In this document: positions 54,726-64,000 of the stretch, one piece after another
Numbering within the stretch: the first letter of the stretch is position 1
Layout: the number at the start of each line of letters is the position of its first letter
Assembly (NCBI GenBank): GCA_016931185.1
Contig: JAFGFI010000485.1
Location: 1-64,000, forward strand
Origin: Anaerolineae bacterium
GTDB lineage: Bacteria > Chloroflexota > Anaerolineae > B4-G1 > SLSP01
Reading direction: 5' to 3'
Length of the DNA stretch: 64,000 nt
Notes under the pieces: generated by a model
The model's database searches: none
What the model saw: the letters and a program-made list of their open reading frames with translations, nothing else
What the model was told of the DNA's origin: nothing
Made by a program: the position numbers and the translations under genes

Positions 54726-57434
54726 ATGAATGAACAAGATAAAGCTTCCCCCTTACGTGAACAATACTTAAAACTGAAGGCTCAGTACCCAGATACCATT
54801 CTCTTTTTTCGTCTGGGTGATTTCTACGAGACGTTTGATGAGGATGCAGAACTTGCGGCCCAGGAGTTGGACCTAGTCCTAACTTCGCGTCCCTTTGCGA
54901 AAGGGGTACGCGCTCCGATGGCCGGTGTACCTCATCACGCGGTGGAAAGTTATATTGCCCGGCTCATTGAAAAGGGATACCGCGTCGCCATCGCCGAGCA
55001 AGTAGGTGAGTCAACAGGACGGGGTCCAATGGAACGTCAAGTCGAGCGGGTCGTCACACCCGGCACACTCATCGAACCGACCTTACTGGATGAAAGACGC
55101 CCTAACTATCTCGCGGCAGTCATCATTGATGGAGAACGCGCGGGTGTGGCGTATGCCGACATCTCCACCGGGGAGTTTGCAACAACACAAATCAGTGATG
55201 GTGGAGATCTTGACAATGCTAATGACATTGTAATGGCAGTACGGCAGGAACTTACCCGTCTGCAAGCCCGCGAAGTGTTGATTCCAGAAGTCGGATCGTG
55301 GAAAGACCGGACGACAGAGCAACCCGTGCAGCGGCTAGAAACGGCACTGGAAGGATTGATCGCCGCTCATTTCACACCCTGGCCCGTCTACCGTTTTGAC
55401 GAGATTACAGCCCGCCAGGCATTACTGGAACATTTCGAGGTGCGGACGCTACAAGGGTTTGGTTGTGAGGGCAAGCCGTTGGCAATCCGCGCAGCAGGCG
55501 CGGTCCTGACTTATTTACAGGATACACAACAAGGTTTGTTACCGCAAATCGTCGGATTGAGTACCTATGCTACCGATCATTTTATGGCTATAGATGCTGC
55601 CACATGGCGCAATCTGGAAATCACAGAGACTCTGCGTGGGCAAAAGCAGGGTTCCCTGTTGGGGGTCATAGATGCAACACTCACCCCAATGGGAGGGCGG
55701 CTGTTATTAACCCGGTTAGCACAAGCCCTACTGGACATTGCTGAACTAGAGACACGCCTCGAGCAAGTGCAAGGATTCGTGAATGATGGTATTGGGCGCG
55801 CCCAGGTGCGCGAGATCCTCAAACAAGTGCCAGATTTGGAACGGATGAGCAACCGCGTGTTAGCCGGGAAGGCATCCCCTCGTGATCTGATAGGGATCCG
55901 GAAAGCATTAGAAACTGTGCCCGCACTACGGGAAGAATTACTACACGCGAAAGGCGCGACAACCTCGGAAAGTTTGACAACCGAGAACGGAGAAACAAAG
56001 ACACAGGGGAAAGGATTCGCGCAATTGTTAGAAGGACTTGAACCGGTGCAGGAAGTAGTGGCGCTGATAACGGAGGCTATCGTGGATGATCCCCCGGCCC
56101 AGGTCAGTGCTGGAGGATTGATCCGCCCCGGATTTTCCACCGAGTTGGATGGCATTTTAGTGGCGAGCAAGGATGCCCGCGAGTGGATCGCGTCGCTGGA
56201 GAGTAAAGAACGCGCGCGCACCGGGATCAAGAGCTTGAAGGTGGGATATAACCGGGTATTCGGCTATTACCTTGAAGTTACTAAGGCTAACATTTCCCTT
56301 GTGCCCGATCACTACATCCGCAAGCAGACGCTGGTCAATTCCGAACGCTATATCACACCCGAACTCAAAGAATATGAGAGTCTGGTACTCAACGCCGAGG
56401 AACGTATCTCCGAATTGGAGACTCGGCTATTCCACGAGATATGCCAGCGCATCAATATCCACGCTGTAGTTGTGTTAGCTACGGCGCAAGCCCTCGCACG
56501 AGTGGATGTAGCAGCGGCTCTAGCAGAGGTGGCAGTTCGGCAGCATTACACGCGGCCCACATTTGCGCCGGAGCCGGTAATGCGGCTGTATGGCGGGCGG
56601 CATCCCGTAGTGGAACGCGCGGTCGGTAGGTTTGACAATCCCTTCACCCCCAATGATCTGGAAATGGATACGGAAAGCCGGATTCACATCATTACCGGTC
56701 CCAACATGGCCGGGAAAAGCGTCTTCCTGCGTCAGAGCGCATTAATTGTACTCCTGGCACAGATCGGGAGCTTTGTCCCGGCAGACGAGGCGCATATCGG
56801 TGTGGTAGACCGGATCTTCACCCGCATCGGCGCATCTGATGAACTGGCAGCGGGACAATCCACGTTTATGGTGGAGATGGTGGAGACGGCCAACATCCTG
56901 CACCATGCCACACCACAAAGCTTGCTCATCTTGGATGAGGTAGGACGCGGCACCAGTACCTACGATGGGATGGCAATAGCCTGGGCCGTCATCGAATATC
57001 TGCATAATCATCCAGAACGTCGCGCGCGCACGCTCTTCGCGACTCACTATCACGAACTGATAGAGATGGAGGAACATTTGCCCCACATCCGTAACTTTAA
57101 CCTGGCAGTGGCGGAAGAAGGGAAGGATGTCGTGTTCTTACACAAGGTCGTAGCCGGTGGTGCGGATCGCTCCTACGGTATCCACGTCGCGCGGCTGGCC
57201 GGCATCCCCGCGCCCGTCATCCACCGGGCTGAAACCCTATTGCAACAATTGGAGAGCGGTGAGTTCCGCCCTGGCACGGAAGATCCGGAACCCTTCCAGC
57301 CAATGCTGATTGCTAAAGATCATCCCATTGTTGAAGAACTACGCGCGCTGGACATCAATAGCCTCACCCCACTGGATGCACTGACGAAATTATACACTTG
57401 GCAAAAGCAGGTGCAGCAGAAAAAACGCAAATAA
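54726..57434 (+). CDS. mutS: DNA mismatch repair protein MutS
   Basis: REQYLKLKAQYPDTILFFRLGDFYETF; Walker A ITGPNMAGKSVFLRQ; LLILDEVGRGTSTYDGMAIAWAV. Confidence 0.98.
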   Translation: MNEQDKASPLREQYLKLKAQYPDTILFFRLGDFYETFDEDAELAAQELDLVLTSRPFAKGVRAPMAGVPHHAVESYIARLIEKGYRVAIAEQVGESTGRGPMERQVERVVTPGTLIEPTLLDERRPNYLAAVIIDGERAGVAYADISTGEFATTQISDGGDLDNANDIVMAVRQELTRLQAREVLIPEVGSWKDRTTEQPVQRLETALEGLIAAHFTPWPVYRFDEITARQALLEHFEVRTLQGFGCEGKPLAIRAAGAVLTYLQDTQQGLLPQIVGLSTYATDHFMAIDAATWRNLEITETLRGQKQGSLLGVIDATLTPMGGRLLLTRLAQALLDIAELETRLEQVQGFVNDGIGRAQVREILKQVPDLERMSNRVLAGKASPRDLIGIRKALETVPALREELLHAKGATTSESLTTENGETKTQGKGFAQLLEGLEPVQEVVALITEAIVDDPPAQVSAGGLIRPGFSTELDGILVASKDAREWIASLESKERARTGIKSLKVGYNRVFGYYLEVTKANISLVPDHYIRKQTLVNSERYITPELKEYESLVLNAEERISELETRLFHEICQRINIHAVVVLATAQALARVDVAAALAEVAVRQHYTRPTFAPEPVMRLYGGRHPVVERAVGRFDNPFTPNDLEMDTESRIHIITGPNMAGKSVFLRQSALIVLLAQIGSFVPADEAHIGVVDRIFTRIGASDELAAGQSTFMVEMVETANILHHATPQSLLILDEVGRGTSTYDGMAIAWAVIEYLHNHPERRARTLFATHYHELIEMEEHLPHIRNFNLAVAEEGKDVVFLHKVVAGGADRSYGIHVARLAGIPAPVIHRAETLLQQLESGEFRPGTEDPEPFQPMLIAKDHPIVEELRALDINSLTPLDALTKLYTWQKQVQQKKRK

Positions 57435-57445
57435 AAAACAACAAA

Positions 57446-57478
57446 ATCCACATTCACTATTCACTATTTCTAATTATG
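57446..57478. repeat. Heptad-phase tract
   Basis: tccacat|tcactat|tcactat|ttctaat. Confidence 0.6.
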
Positions 57479-57492
57479 GAGGATAAAAATTT

Positions 57493-58689
57493 ATGGATAA
57501 AAAAGGATTTCAGATTCTGCTTTTCTTACTTATTGCTTTTATACTCAATGCGTGTAACACACCGGAACCGGTAGCGACGCCAACGGCGACACGAACCCCC
57601 GCGTCTGTAGCGACAGCGACACGGGCCGCGACCCCATTACCCACCTTCACGCCCATGCCAGTAGCGACTAACACGCCTCTGCTCGCGCCGACGGTCGAAT
57701 TGCTGGAAGTGACCCCTCCACCCCTGGATGTTAATCCATTGACAGGACTCAAGGTAGATGATGTCGCGCAGCTCAATCGCAGACCTATTGCCATCAAAGT
57801 CTCTAACTCACCGGAAGTACGCCCACAGTCAGGCTTAAATATGGCAGATCTGATCTTTGAGCATTATGCCGAGGGCGGGATCACACGTTTTACCACCGTT
57901 TTCTACGCGAACGAACCGGAGCAGGTAGGGTCGGTCCGCAGTGGACGCCTCATTGACCTGGAGATCCCGGCGATGTATGGCGCGCTTTTTGGTTATTCCG
58001 GATCCAGTGCGGGCGTCAAAGATCGGATCCGCAAATCAGATCTGTTTCCAGACCGCATCGCGGCCCCGGACTTTGGAGTAGGCGAACCCTACTTCTATCG
58101 CGTGCCCCAAGAAGGTAAAGCGTTTGAGCATACCCTCTTCAGCAATCCTACCGTGCTGCGGCAACTGGCCGAAGAACGCGGCATCAACCAGCATCCGGAA
58201 TTTCCACGTTACATGGCGTTCACCGAAAGCGCGCCCACCGGTGGCACACCCACAAGCTACTTTGAGATCAATTACCTGGCGGGTGTCTGTACTGCCGAAT
58301 GGGCCTATGATGCCACCGTGGGGCGGTGGATGCGTAGTACAGCAGGTGTAGTGCATACCGATTATCTGACCGGCAAACAACTTGCTTTCGCCAACGTAGT
58401 TATAGTTTATGCCAATCACCTTGAGACCGACATTTTAGAAGATACCTGGGGAGGCGGGCACATGTCTATCGAGATCCAAGTCTGGGGCTCCGGCCCGGCA
58501 CTCATTTTCCGGGACGGGCAGATGTTCCAGGGTTACTGGACGCGCGCCGGACGCGATCATATGCTCACCTTCACCAACGGTGAGGGCAAACCCCTCCCCC
58601 TCAAACCTGGCAACACCTGGTTCCAACTTGTTCCCCTGGACACAGCCGTGAGTGAGGTTCAGACTGGGCAATTGACATTTACGCCATAA
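57493..58689 (+). CDS. DUF3048-domain (YerB-like) lipoprotein
   Basis: lipobox FILNAC; NPLTGLKVDDVAQLNRRPIAIKVSNSPEVRPQSGLNMADLIFEHYAEGGITRFTTVFYANEPEQVGSVRSGR. Confidence 0.9.
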   Translation: MDKKGFQILLFLLIAFILNACNTPEPVATPTATRTPASVATATRAATPLPTFTPMPVATNTPLLAPTVELLEVTPPPLDVNPLTGLKVDDVAQLNRRPIAIKVSNSPEVRPQSGLNMADLIFEHYAEGGITRFTTVFYANEPEQVGSVRSGRLIDLEIPAMYGALFGYSGSSAGVKDRIRKSDLFPDRIAAPDFGVGEPYFYRVPQEGKAFEHTLFSNPTVLRQLAEERGINQHPEFPRYMAFTESAPTGGTPTSYFEINYLAGVCTAEWAYDATVGRWMRSTAGVVHTDYLTGKQLAFANVVIVYANHLETDILEDTWGGGHMSIEIQVWGSGPALIFRDGQMFQGYWTRAGRDHMLTFTNGEGKPLPLKPGNTWFQLVPLDTAVSEVQTGQLTFTP

Positions 58690-58738
58690 ACGTAAAACGA
58701 CAAGCCGGAAGTTGCAAGTTAGGAATTGAAAGCCAAGA
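58689..58738. repeat. Heptad-phase tract
   Basis: acgtaaa|acgacaa|gccggaa|gttgcaa|gttagga|attgaaa|gccaaga. Confidence 0.65.
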
Positions 58739-58849
58739 GGATTTTCCCAATGATGCAAATTATAGTGAGTCATACTATAAGAAGCTATTTGCGTTTCACA
58801 TTTTACGTATAAGACTGGTCAAAAAACAAATCAACAAAGAGGTATATAT

Positions 58850-59572
58850 ATGCGCTTTGACGGACGAAAGCCGGATCAACTGCGACCGTTAACACTTGAA
58901 CTATCCCCTGTGCGCTATCCAGAAGGGGCAGCCCTGGTTAAGTTAGGAGATACACACGTACTCTGTGCCGTCACCTTGCAGGAAGGCGTTCCCCCATGGC
59001 GACGAGGAAGCGGCAAAGGATGGCTGACGGCAGAATACGCTCTTTTGCCGCGCGCTACCCATAGCCGCACGCCTCGCAAGCATATTGAAGGAGGAAGAGT
59101 TAAAGAGATTCACCGCCTGATTGGACGCAGTCTACGCCAAGCGGTTGATCTCTCCCTGCTGGGAGAACGTATGTTATGGGTAGATTGCGACGTTATCCAG
59201 GCGGATGGGGGGACACGCACCGCGGCGATCATTGGTGGCTACGTCGCCGTCGCACTTGCAATGCATACATTAATCACCGATGGAAACGTACCATCGGGAG
59301 TCCTCAAACCTCCCGTCGCTGCCATCAGCGCGGGGGTGGTAAACGACGAATTTCTGCTTGATCTGGCTTATGCTGAAGATGCACAGGCTCAAATAGATTT
59401 GAACGTCGTTATGGATGCCCAAGACCACTTTATTGAAATCCAGGGTACGGCAGAAAGAGGTTCTGTTCCCCGAAGTACAATCAATACACTTCTGGATTTG
59501 GCTGCCACCGGTATTTATGACATCATCCACATTCAGCGGGAGGTCCTTGCGTGCAATGGTATCGAGGTCTGA
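58850..59572 (+). CDS. rph: Ribonuclease PH
   Basis: MRFDGRKPDQLRPLTLELSPVRYPEGAALVKLGDTHVLCAVTLQEGVP; GSGKGWLTAEYALLPRATHSRTPR; QADGGTRTAAIIGGYVAV. Confidence 0.97.
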   Translation: MRFDGRKPDQLRPLTLELSPVRYPEGAALVKLGDTHVLCAVTLQEGVPPWRRGSGKGWLTAEYALLPRATHSRTPRKHIEGGRVKEIHRLIGRSLRQAVDLSLLGERMLWVDCDVIQADGGTRTAAIIGGYVAVALAMHTLITDGNVPSGVLKPPVAAISAGVVNDEFLLDLAYAEDAQAQIDLNVVMDAQDHFIEIQGTAERGSVPRSTINTLLDLAATGIYDIIHIQREVLACNGIEV

Positions 59573-60945
59573 CACCTCAGCAACGACGTGTTTTGCTGGC
59601 ATTATTCGGAGCAACCGCGCTCGTCTTGGTGTTACTGGTAGGGAGTGTCTGGAGCACACTGCGAAGTGCCCCTCTCCCAACTCCCACTACTACACTGACA
59701 GAAACGAATGTATTAATTTCCCACGTGCTTACCCCATCCCCCACACTCTTCGTCCTGCCCACTCCTACACCAACACCTCCTTTCGATCCATTGGAAGCCG
59801 GCACAATTGCAGAAGAAGTTGCTGTAGCACGAGGTACGATCGCCCGTTGGGGAACACCGTTAAAACTGGTTGAACAACACGAATTGACAACCGCGCTCTA
59901 TCAAAGATACCAAACGTTGCCGCCCTTTACGTTACAAGCAAAAACAACTTTAGATATTTTGGGACTATGGTTTTGGGATGAACCCGTGCGAATAGACACC
60001 CGCGCGCAAGCCCGAGTTGCCGCGGCTATTTATGTTCCAGAAGAAGAGCAAATCTACCTGCGACGTGATTGGACAGGCTCTTTAGAAGATCTCAAAATAC
60101 AATTGGCATTTGGTTACGCGCGTGCTATTCCTGAACAGTATGGGGACTTACAACGGTTACAGGATGAGGCCGATACGCTAGACCGGCATCTCGCCCTGTC
60201 TGCCATAGCTGATGGCGACGCGCTTATTGCCCTCTGGCGCTATTATGAATTAAAACCCGGTACACCTCAAGCCAATGCGTTGCTCACCACGCTCATCCAA
60301 GCCACAACAGCCCATTGGATTCCCGAAGATCCATTATTATCCGATCTCTCTCGTCTTTCATTAGAGTTAGGGGGTACTTTTGCAACTGAGCTTTACAACA
60401 AAGGAGGAACTGAGGCCCTGGATATGGCTCTCCGCCGTCCTCCTCGCTCAACGCATGAAGTGTTACATCCAGAGCATTATCTGGAGGGAGATAACGCGCG
60501 CGTCATTTCCCCCCTCACACCAGAATTAGGGCGAGGCTGGATACTCACGCACACAGATACCCTGGGCGAAGCGCTAATGGGACTAACCCTTTTAGAATGG
60601 CGTGGAAAAGAAACACTAACCACCACATTGCCCTATTGGGATGGCGACCTACTCCAGGCATGGGATGGGCCACAAGGTGCATGCGTCGTGCTTTGGCAAA
60701 CAGCGTGGAAGGATTGGCACGAAGCACGTCACTTTTACAATGAAATGACTACCCTGCTCCCCAATCGTGTTGCGGGATATACACGTGAGACCCCAGCCCC
60801 AGAGACCTTGCCAGCCGGGCAATGGTGGGTAGGAGACAAGGGCGCGGCTTTTCTTTATCGCTACAGCGATCGCGTATGGCTCGTTTGGGGAACAGATCCA
60901 GAGGCAGTAGAAACCGTGGGGGTATCACTGAAAGATGCAAGATAA
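59551..60945 (+). CDS. Hypothetical membrane-anchored extracytoplasmic protein
   Basis: N-terminal TM VLLALFGATALVLVLLVGSVW followed by Pro/Thr linker; overlaps rph by 22 nt and the next gene by 11 nt (operon-like). Confidence 0.75.
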   Translation: MQWYRGLTPQQRRVLLALFGATALVLVLLVGSVWSTLRSAPLPTPTTTLTETNVLISHVLTPSPTLFVLPTPTPTPPFDPLEAGTIAEEVAVARGTIARWGTPLKLVEQHELTTALYQRYQTLPPFTLQAKTTLDILGLWFWDEPVRIDTRAQARVAAAIYVPEEEQIYLRRDWTGSLEDLKIQLAFGYARAIPEQYGDLQRLQDEADTLDRHLALSAIADGDALIALWRYYELKPGTPQANALLTTLIQATTAHWIPEDPLLSDLSRLSLELGGTFATELYNKGGTEALDMALRRPPRSTHEVLHPEHYLEGDNARVISPLTPELGRGWILTHTDTLGEALMGLTLLEWRGKETLTTTLPYWDGDLLQAWDGPQGACVVLWQTAWKDWHEARHFYNEMTTLLPNRVAGYTRETPAPETLPAGQWWVGDKGAAFLYRYSDRVWLVWGTDPEAVETVGVSLKDAR

Positions 60946-61666
60946 TTCGCAGGGAAAAATAACGCCAGTATCTGCACCACTATGCCGGTGTCGACATCAC
61001 CGTAAGCACTATCGCCTACTGCGATGTTTGTTCGTAACCTGTGTTCTCGGTCTGGGTGCAACCGGGTGGACGCTATGGACCCTCACCGGACGGTACAAGA
61101 ATGATATTTACACGCAAGATCAAAAGCGATCTGCGGCTGTCCAGGAAGTTCCAGCGCATCCCATCGCCATCGTTTTCGGCGCGGGTTACTGGCCCAGTGG
61201 TGCATTGAGTGATATCCTGCGCGACCGCCTAGATGCCGCGCTCGAACTCTACCATGCCGGGCGTGTGCAAAAACTGCTTTTCAGTGGCGATAACCGCTTT
61301 GTGGATTACAATGAACCGGCAAAGATGTTAGAATATGCACTGGCACAAGGTGTGCCTCGTGAAGATATTGTATTGGATTATGCAGGACGTCGCACTTATG
61401 ATACTTGCTATCGTGCGCGCGACATCTTCCAAGTGAAATACGTGATCCTGGTCACACAACGGTATCATCTTCCACGCGCGCTCAATACTTGCCGCGCATT
61501 AGGATTAGATGCTGTGGGATATACCGCCGACCGGGTACCCTACCGTCATATTCGCTGGTATTATGTGCGTGAAATTGCTGCCTTGTGGCGCGCGTGGCTG
61601 GATATATACGTCACGCATCCTGTACCGGTTTTAGGCGAACCCTTGCCCATCCTATTTGAAGAGTGA
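60935..61666 (+). CDS. SanA/YdcF-like (DUF218) membrane protein
   Basis: HPIAIVFGAGYWPSGALSDILRDRLDAALELYHAGRVQKLLFSGDNRFVDYNEPAKMLEYALAQGVPREDIVLDYAGRRTYDTCYRA. Confidence 0.9.
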   Translation: MQDNSQGKITPVSAPLCRCRHHRKHYRLLRCLFVTCVLGLGATGWTLWTLTGRYKNDIYTQDQKRSAAVQEVPAHPIAIVFGAGYWPSGALSDILRDRLDAALELYHAGRVQKLLFSGDNRFVDYNEPAKMLEYALAQGVPREDIVLDYAGRRTYDTCYRARDIFQVKYVILVTQRYHLPRALNTCRALGLDAVGYTADRVPYRHIRWYYVREIAALWRAWLDIYVTHPVPVLGEPLPILFEE

Positions 61667-61688
61667 AAGATAAAGATGAATCCGGAAC

Positions 61689-61744
61689 TCACGACTAGCA
61701 AGCACCCAATGACGCATCACGTTTCACGTTTTACGCATCACAAA
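61689..61744. repeat. Heptad-phase tract
   Basis: ...cccaatg|acgcatc|acgtttc|acgtttt|acgcatc|aca. Confidence 0.7.
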
Positions 61745-61758
61745 TGGAGATAAAATAT

Positions 61759-64000
61759 ATGACAATCATACATGGATTTGAACTGGTCAGAGAAAAAGAG
61801 ATCCCCGAATTAAATACTCGGGCAAAACTATACCGCCACGTTGAAACAGGCGCACGCCTGCTCTCGCTGGAAAATGATGACGAAAACAAGGTCTTCGGAA
61901 TTACTTTCCGCACCCCGCCACCGGATTCCACAGGGCTGCCGCACATTATGGAACACGCAGTACTCTGCGGCTCACGCAAATATCCGGTCAAAGAACCCTT
62001 TGTAGAATTGATGAAAGGTTCACTTAACACCTTTCTCAACGCGCTCACCTTCAGTGATAAGACAAGTTATCCTGTTGCCAGCCAGAATTTACAAGATTTC
62101 TACAACCTGGTAGATGTTTATCTGGACGCCGTCTTCTACCCACGCATCACACCGGAGACATTGCAACAGGAAGGCTGGCACTATGAACTAGAAGATCTGA
62201 ACGCCCCGCTTACCTACAAGGGCGTCGTCTTCAACGAAATGAAGGGGGCGTACTCCTCACCAGACAACCTTATCGCGCGTTACAATGAATCCGTACTTTT
62301 TCCCGATAACACCTATAGCTTCGATTCCGGCGGTGACCCAGAAGTCATTCCCAACTTGACCTATACCCAATTTAAGACCTTTCACGAAACCTACTATCAT
62401 CCTTCTAATGCCTTTATCTTCTTCTCCGGAGACGACGCCCCATTTGGAAATGGCGATTCCGGCGCACGCCTTGCCCTTATTCAAGCGTATCTCAAAGATT
62501 ATCAGAGCCGCACGGTAGACAGCACCGTTCCCCTCCAGCCACAATTTGACTCTCCACGGCGCAAGGTTTATCCCTATCCGGTTAGTGTAGATGCAGAGGA
62601 TCCCAAAGCCTTTATCTGCGTCAACTGGCTCCTGCCGGAAAATAACAACCCGACGCTAACCCTGGCACTCGAGATTTTATCCTACACCCTGGTCAGTACC
62701 TCGGCTTCTCCCCTCCGCAAAGCACTCATTGATTCCGGGCTAGGAGAAGAGGTTATCGGGGATGGCCTGGATGACTCAGTACGCCAGCTTTATTTCTCAA
62801 CTGGGCTTAAGGGTGTTGTCACCAACCATGTAGAAAAAGTCGAGATTCTCATTCTAGAAACATTGCACTCTCTGGTTGAAAACGGCATTGATCCCGATAT
62901 GATAGAGGCGGCCATTAACACAATCGAATTCAACCTGCGCGAGCAAAACTTCGGTACATACCCACGCGGCATAGTACAGATGCTCCGTGCGCTCACCACC
63001 TGGCTACACGATGGCGACCCCTTGGCTCCCCTGGCATTTGAAACTCCACTGGCTGAAGTCAAAGCTCACTACGCAACCGAGGGAACAGCATATTTTGAGG
63101 GTCTAATCCAAACATATTTGCTCAACAATACACATCGTGTTACCGTTATCCTGAAACCCGATACTAACCTCCAACAACAACAAGATGAGGCAGAAACCGC
63201 TCGCCTCGTCAAGACCCGTGCATCAATGTCCGAAACAGAATTAAAGGCAGTGCTAGAGAGCGCCGCCCGGCTCAAAACCTTGCAGGAAACACCCGATTCC
63301 CCCGAAGCACTGGCAACCATTCCCTGCCTGACCCTCGATGACCTGGACAAAGAAACTAAAATTATCCCTACCGAACACAGCCAAGAGAACGGCGTACAGG
63401 TGATGGCTCATGATCTATTTACAAATGGTATTTTATACTTCGACCTGGGCTTCAATCTTCACACCCTGCCCCAAGAATTATTACCATATAGCGCGCTGTT
63501 TGGTGACGTACTGCTGGAAATTGGTACAGAGACTGAAGACTTTGTTAAATTAACCCAACGTATTGGAAGGAAAACAGGTGGAATCGAAACCACTACCTAC
63601 AATGCGATGATTCGCGACACAGATACCGCTGCCGCATGGCTTTTCTTGCGTAGTAAAGCAACAATGACCCAAGTAGAGGAGCTGTTCGCCATCTTGCGCG
63701 ATATATTGCTCACCGTCAAATTAGACAACCCGGTACGCTTTATGCAAATGCTTCTGGAAAAGAAGGCCCGATTAGAAGCACAACTTGTGCCCGGCGGGCA
63801 CCGGATGGCAATCTACCGGCTACGTGCTAAATTTAACGAGGCCGATTGGGCCACCGAATACACACGCGGCATTAGTTATCTCTTCTTCTTACGGGATTTA
63901 ATCAAACAAACAGAGCAAAATTGGCCGGATGTACTTCAAAAATTAGAAATGACACGCAACATCCTGGTCAACCGCAATGCACTGTTATGCAACGTTACCC
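61759..64000 (+). CDS. M16C (presequence protease/PreP-like) metallopeptidase, 3'-truncated by window edge
   Basis: Manual translation MTIIHGFELVREKEIPELNTRAKLYRHVETGARLLSLENDDENKVFGITFRTPPPDSTGLPHIMEHAVLCGSRKYPVKEPFVELMKGSLNTFLNALTFSDKTSYPVAS (HxxEH); open to the window end. Confidence 0.92.
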   Translation, partial: MTIIHGFELVREKEIPELNTRAKLYRHVETGARLLSLENDDENKVFGITFRTPPPDSTGLPHIMEHAVLCGSRKYPVKEPFVELMKGSLNTFLNALTFSDKTSYPVASQNLQDFYNLVDVYLDAVFYPRITPETLQQEGWHYELEDLNAPLTYKGVVFNEMKGAYSSPDNLIARYNESVLFPDNTYSFDSGGDPEVIPNLTYTQFKTFHETYYHPSNAFIFFSGDDAPFGNGDSGARLALIQAYLKDYQSRTVDSTVPLQPQFDSPRRKVYPYPVSVDAEDPKAFICVNWLLPENNNPTLTLALEILSYTLVSTSASPLRKALIDSGLGEEVIGDGLDDSVRQLYFSTGLKGVVTNHVEKVEILILETLHSLVENGIDPDMIEAAINTIEFNLREQNFGTYPRGIVQMLRALTTWLHDGDPLAPLAFETPLAEVKAHYATEGTAYFEGLIQTYLLNNTHRVTVILKPDTNLQQQQDEAETARLVKTRASMSETELKAVLESAARLKTLQETPDSPEALATIPCLTLDDLDKETKIIPTEHSQENGVQVMAHDLFTNGILYFDLGFNLHTLPQELLPYSALFGDVLLEIGTETEDFVKLTQRIGRKTGGIETTTYNAMIRDTDTAAAWLFLRSKATMTQVEELFAILRDILLTVKLDNPVRFMQMLLEKKARLEAQLVPGGHRMAIYRLRAKFNEADWATEYTRGISYLFFLRDLIKQTEQNWPDVLQKLEMTRNILVNRNALLCNVT

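Noticed and set aside
1-64000. tRNA, rRNA, CRISPR, integrase or transposase genes
   Set aside because: No supporting cloverleaf, rRNA core, array or DDE/tyrosine-recombinase motifs recognised; tRNAscan, Infernal and IS searches would be needed to exclude small cases.

Overview
The window looks like one contig from a Chloroflexota (Anaerolineae-like) bacterium. The lineage is inferred from gene content and style, not tested. Contents from left to right: (1) the 5' end of an Eco57I/type IIG-like restriction-modification gene (1-257, minus). (2) A ThuA / Gfo-Idh-MocA / TIM-barrel sugar-catabolism set (+) converging on a second Gfo-Idh-MocA / TIM-barrel pair (-), linked to a split-barrel flavoprotein, a glycyl-radical activase and a glycyl radical enzyme (GRE). 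(3) A PEBP-family protein and two related cyclophilins, one fused to a DsbA-like domain. (4) An M28 peptidase and a TPR protein. (5) A complete unfused oleABCD long-chain olefin cluster. (6) A GH-like lipoprotein with a degenerate M23 tail. (7) A 5646-aa multidomain surface protein (Ca-binding repeats, F5/8C, 4 LamG, PA14, 7 PKD) divergent from a 1900-aa Gly-rich/Ig-like surface protein. (8) A spermidine-synthase-like membrane protein, a MurA-type enzyme with Asp at the usual catalytic Cys, an aldo/keto reductase, roadblock, SRPBCC, MutS, DUF3048, RNase PH, a DUF218-like protein and a partial M16C peptidase. The most unusual signal is not a gene. More than 15 loci carry tracts of variable sequence with a constant phase of about 7 bp, often arranged as inverted arms, in nearly every intergenic region. 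Related tracts also appear in frame inside several coding sequences (giant protein, lipoprotein linker, and probably OleD, the M28 peptidase and the spermidine-synthase-like protein). A second element type is a long perfect hairpin with a TAC/GTA triloop (three copies). A recurrent C-terminal LPLV-like tail occurs on three secreted proteins. All calls come from reading the sequence and ORF track. No searches were run.
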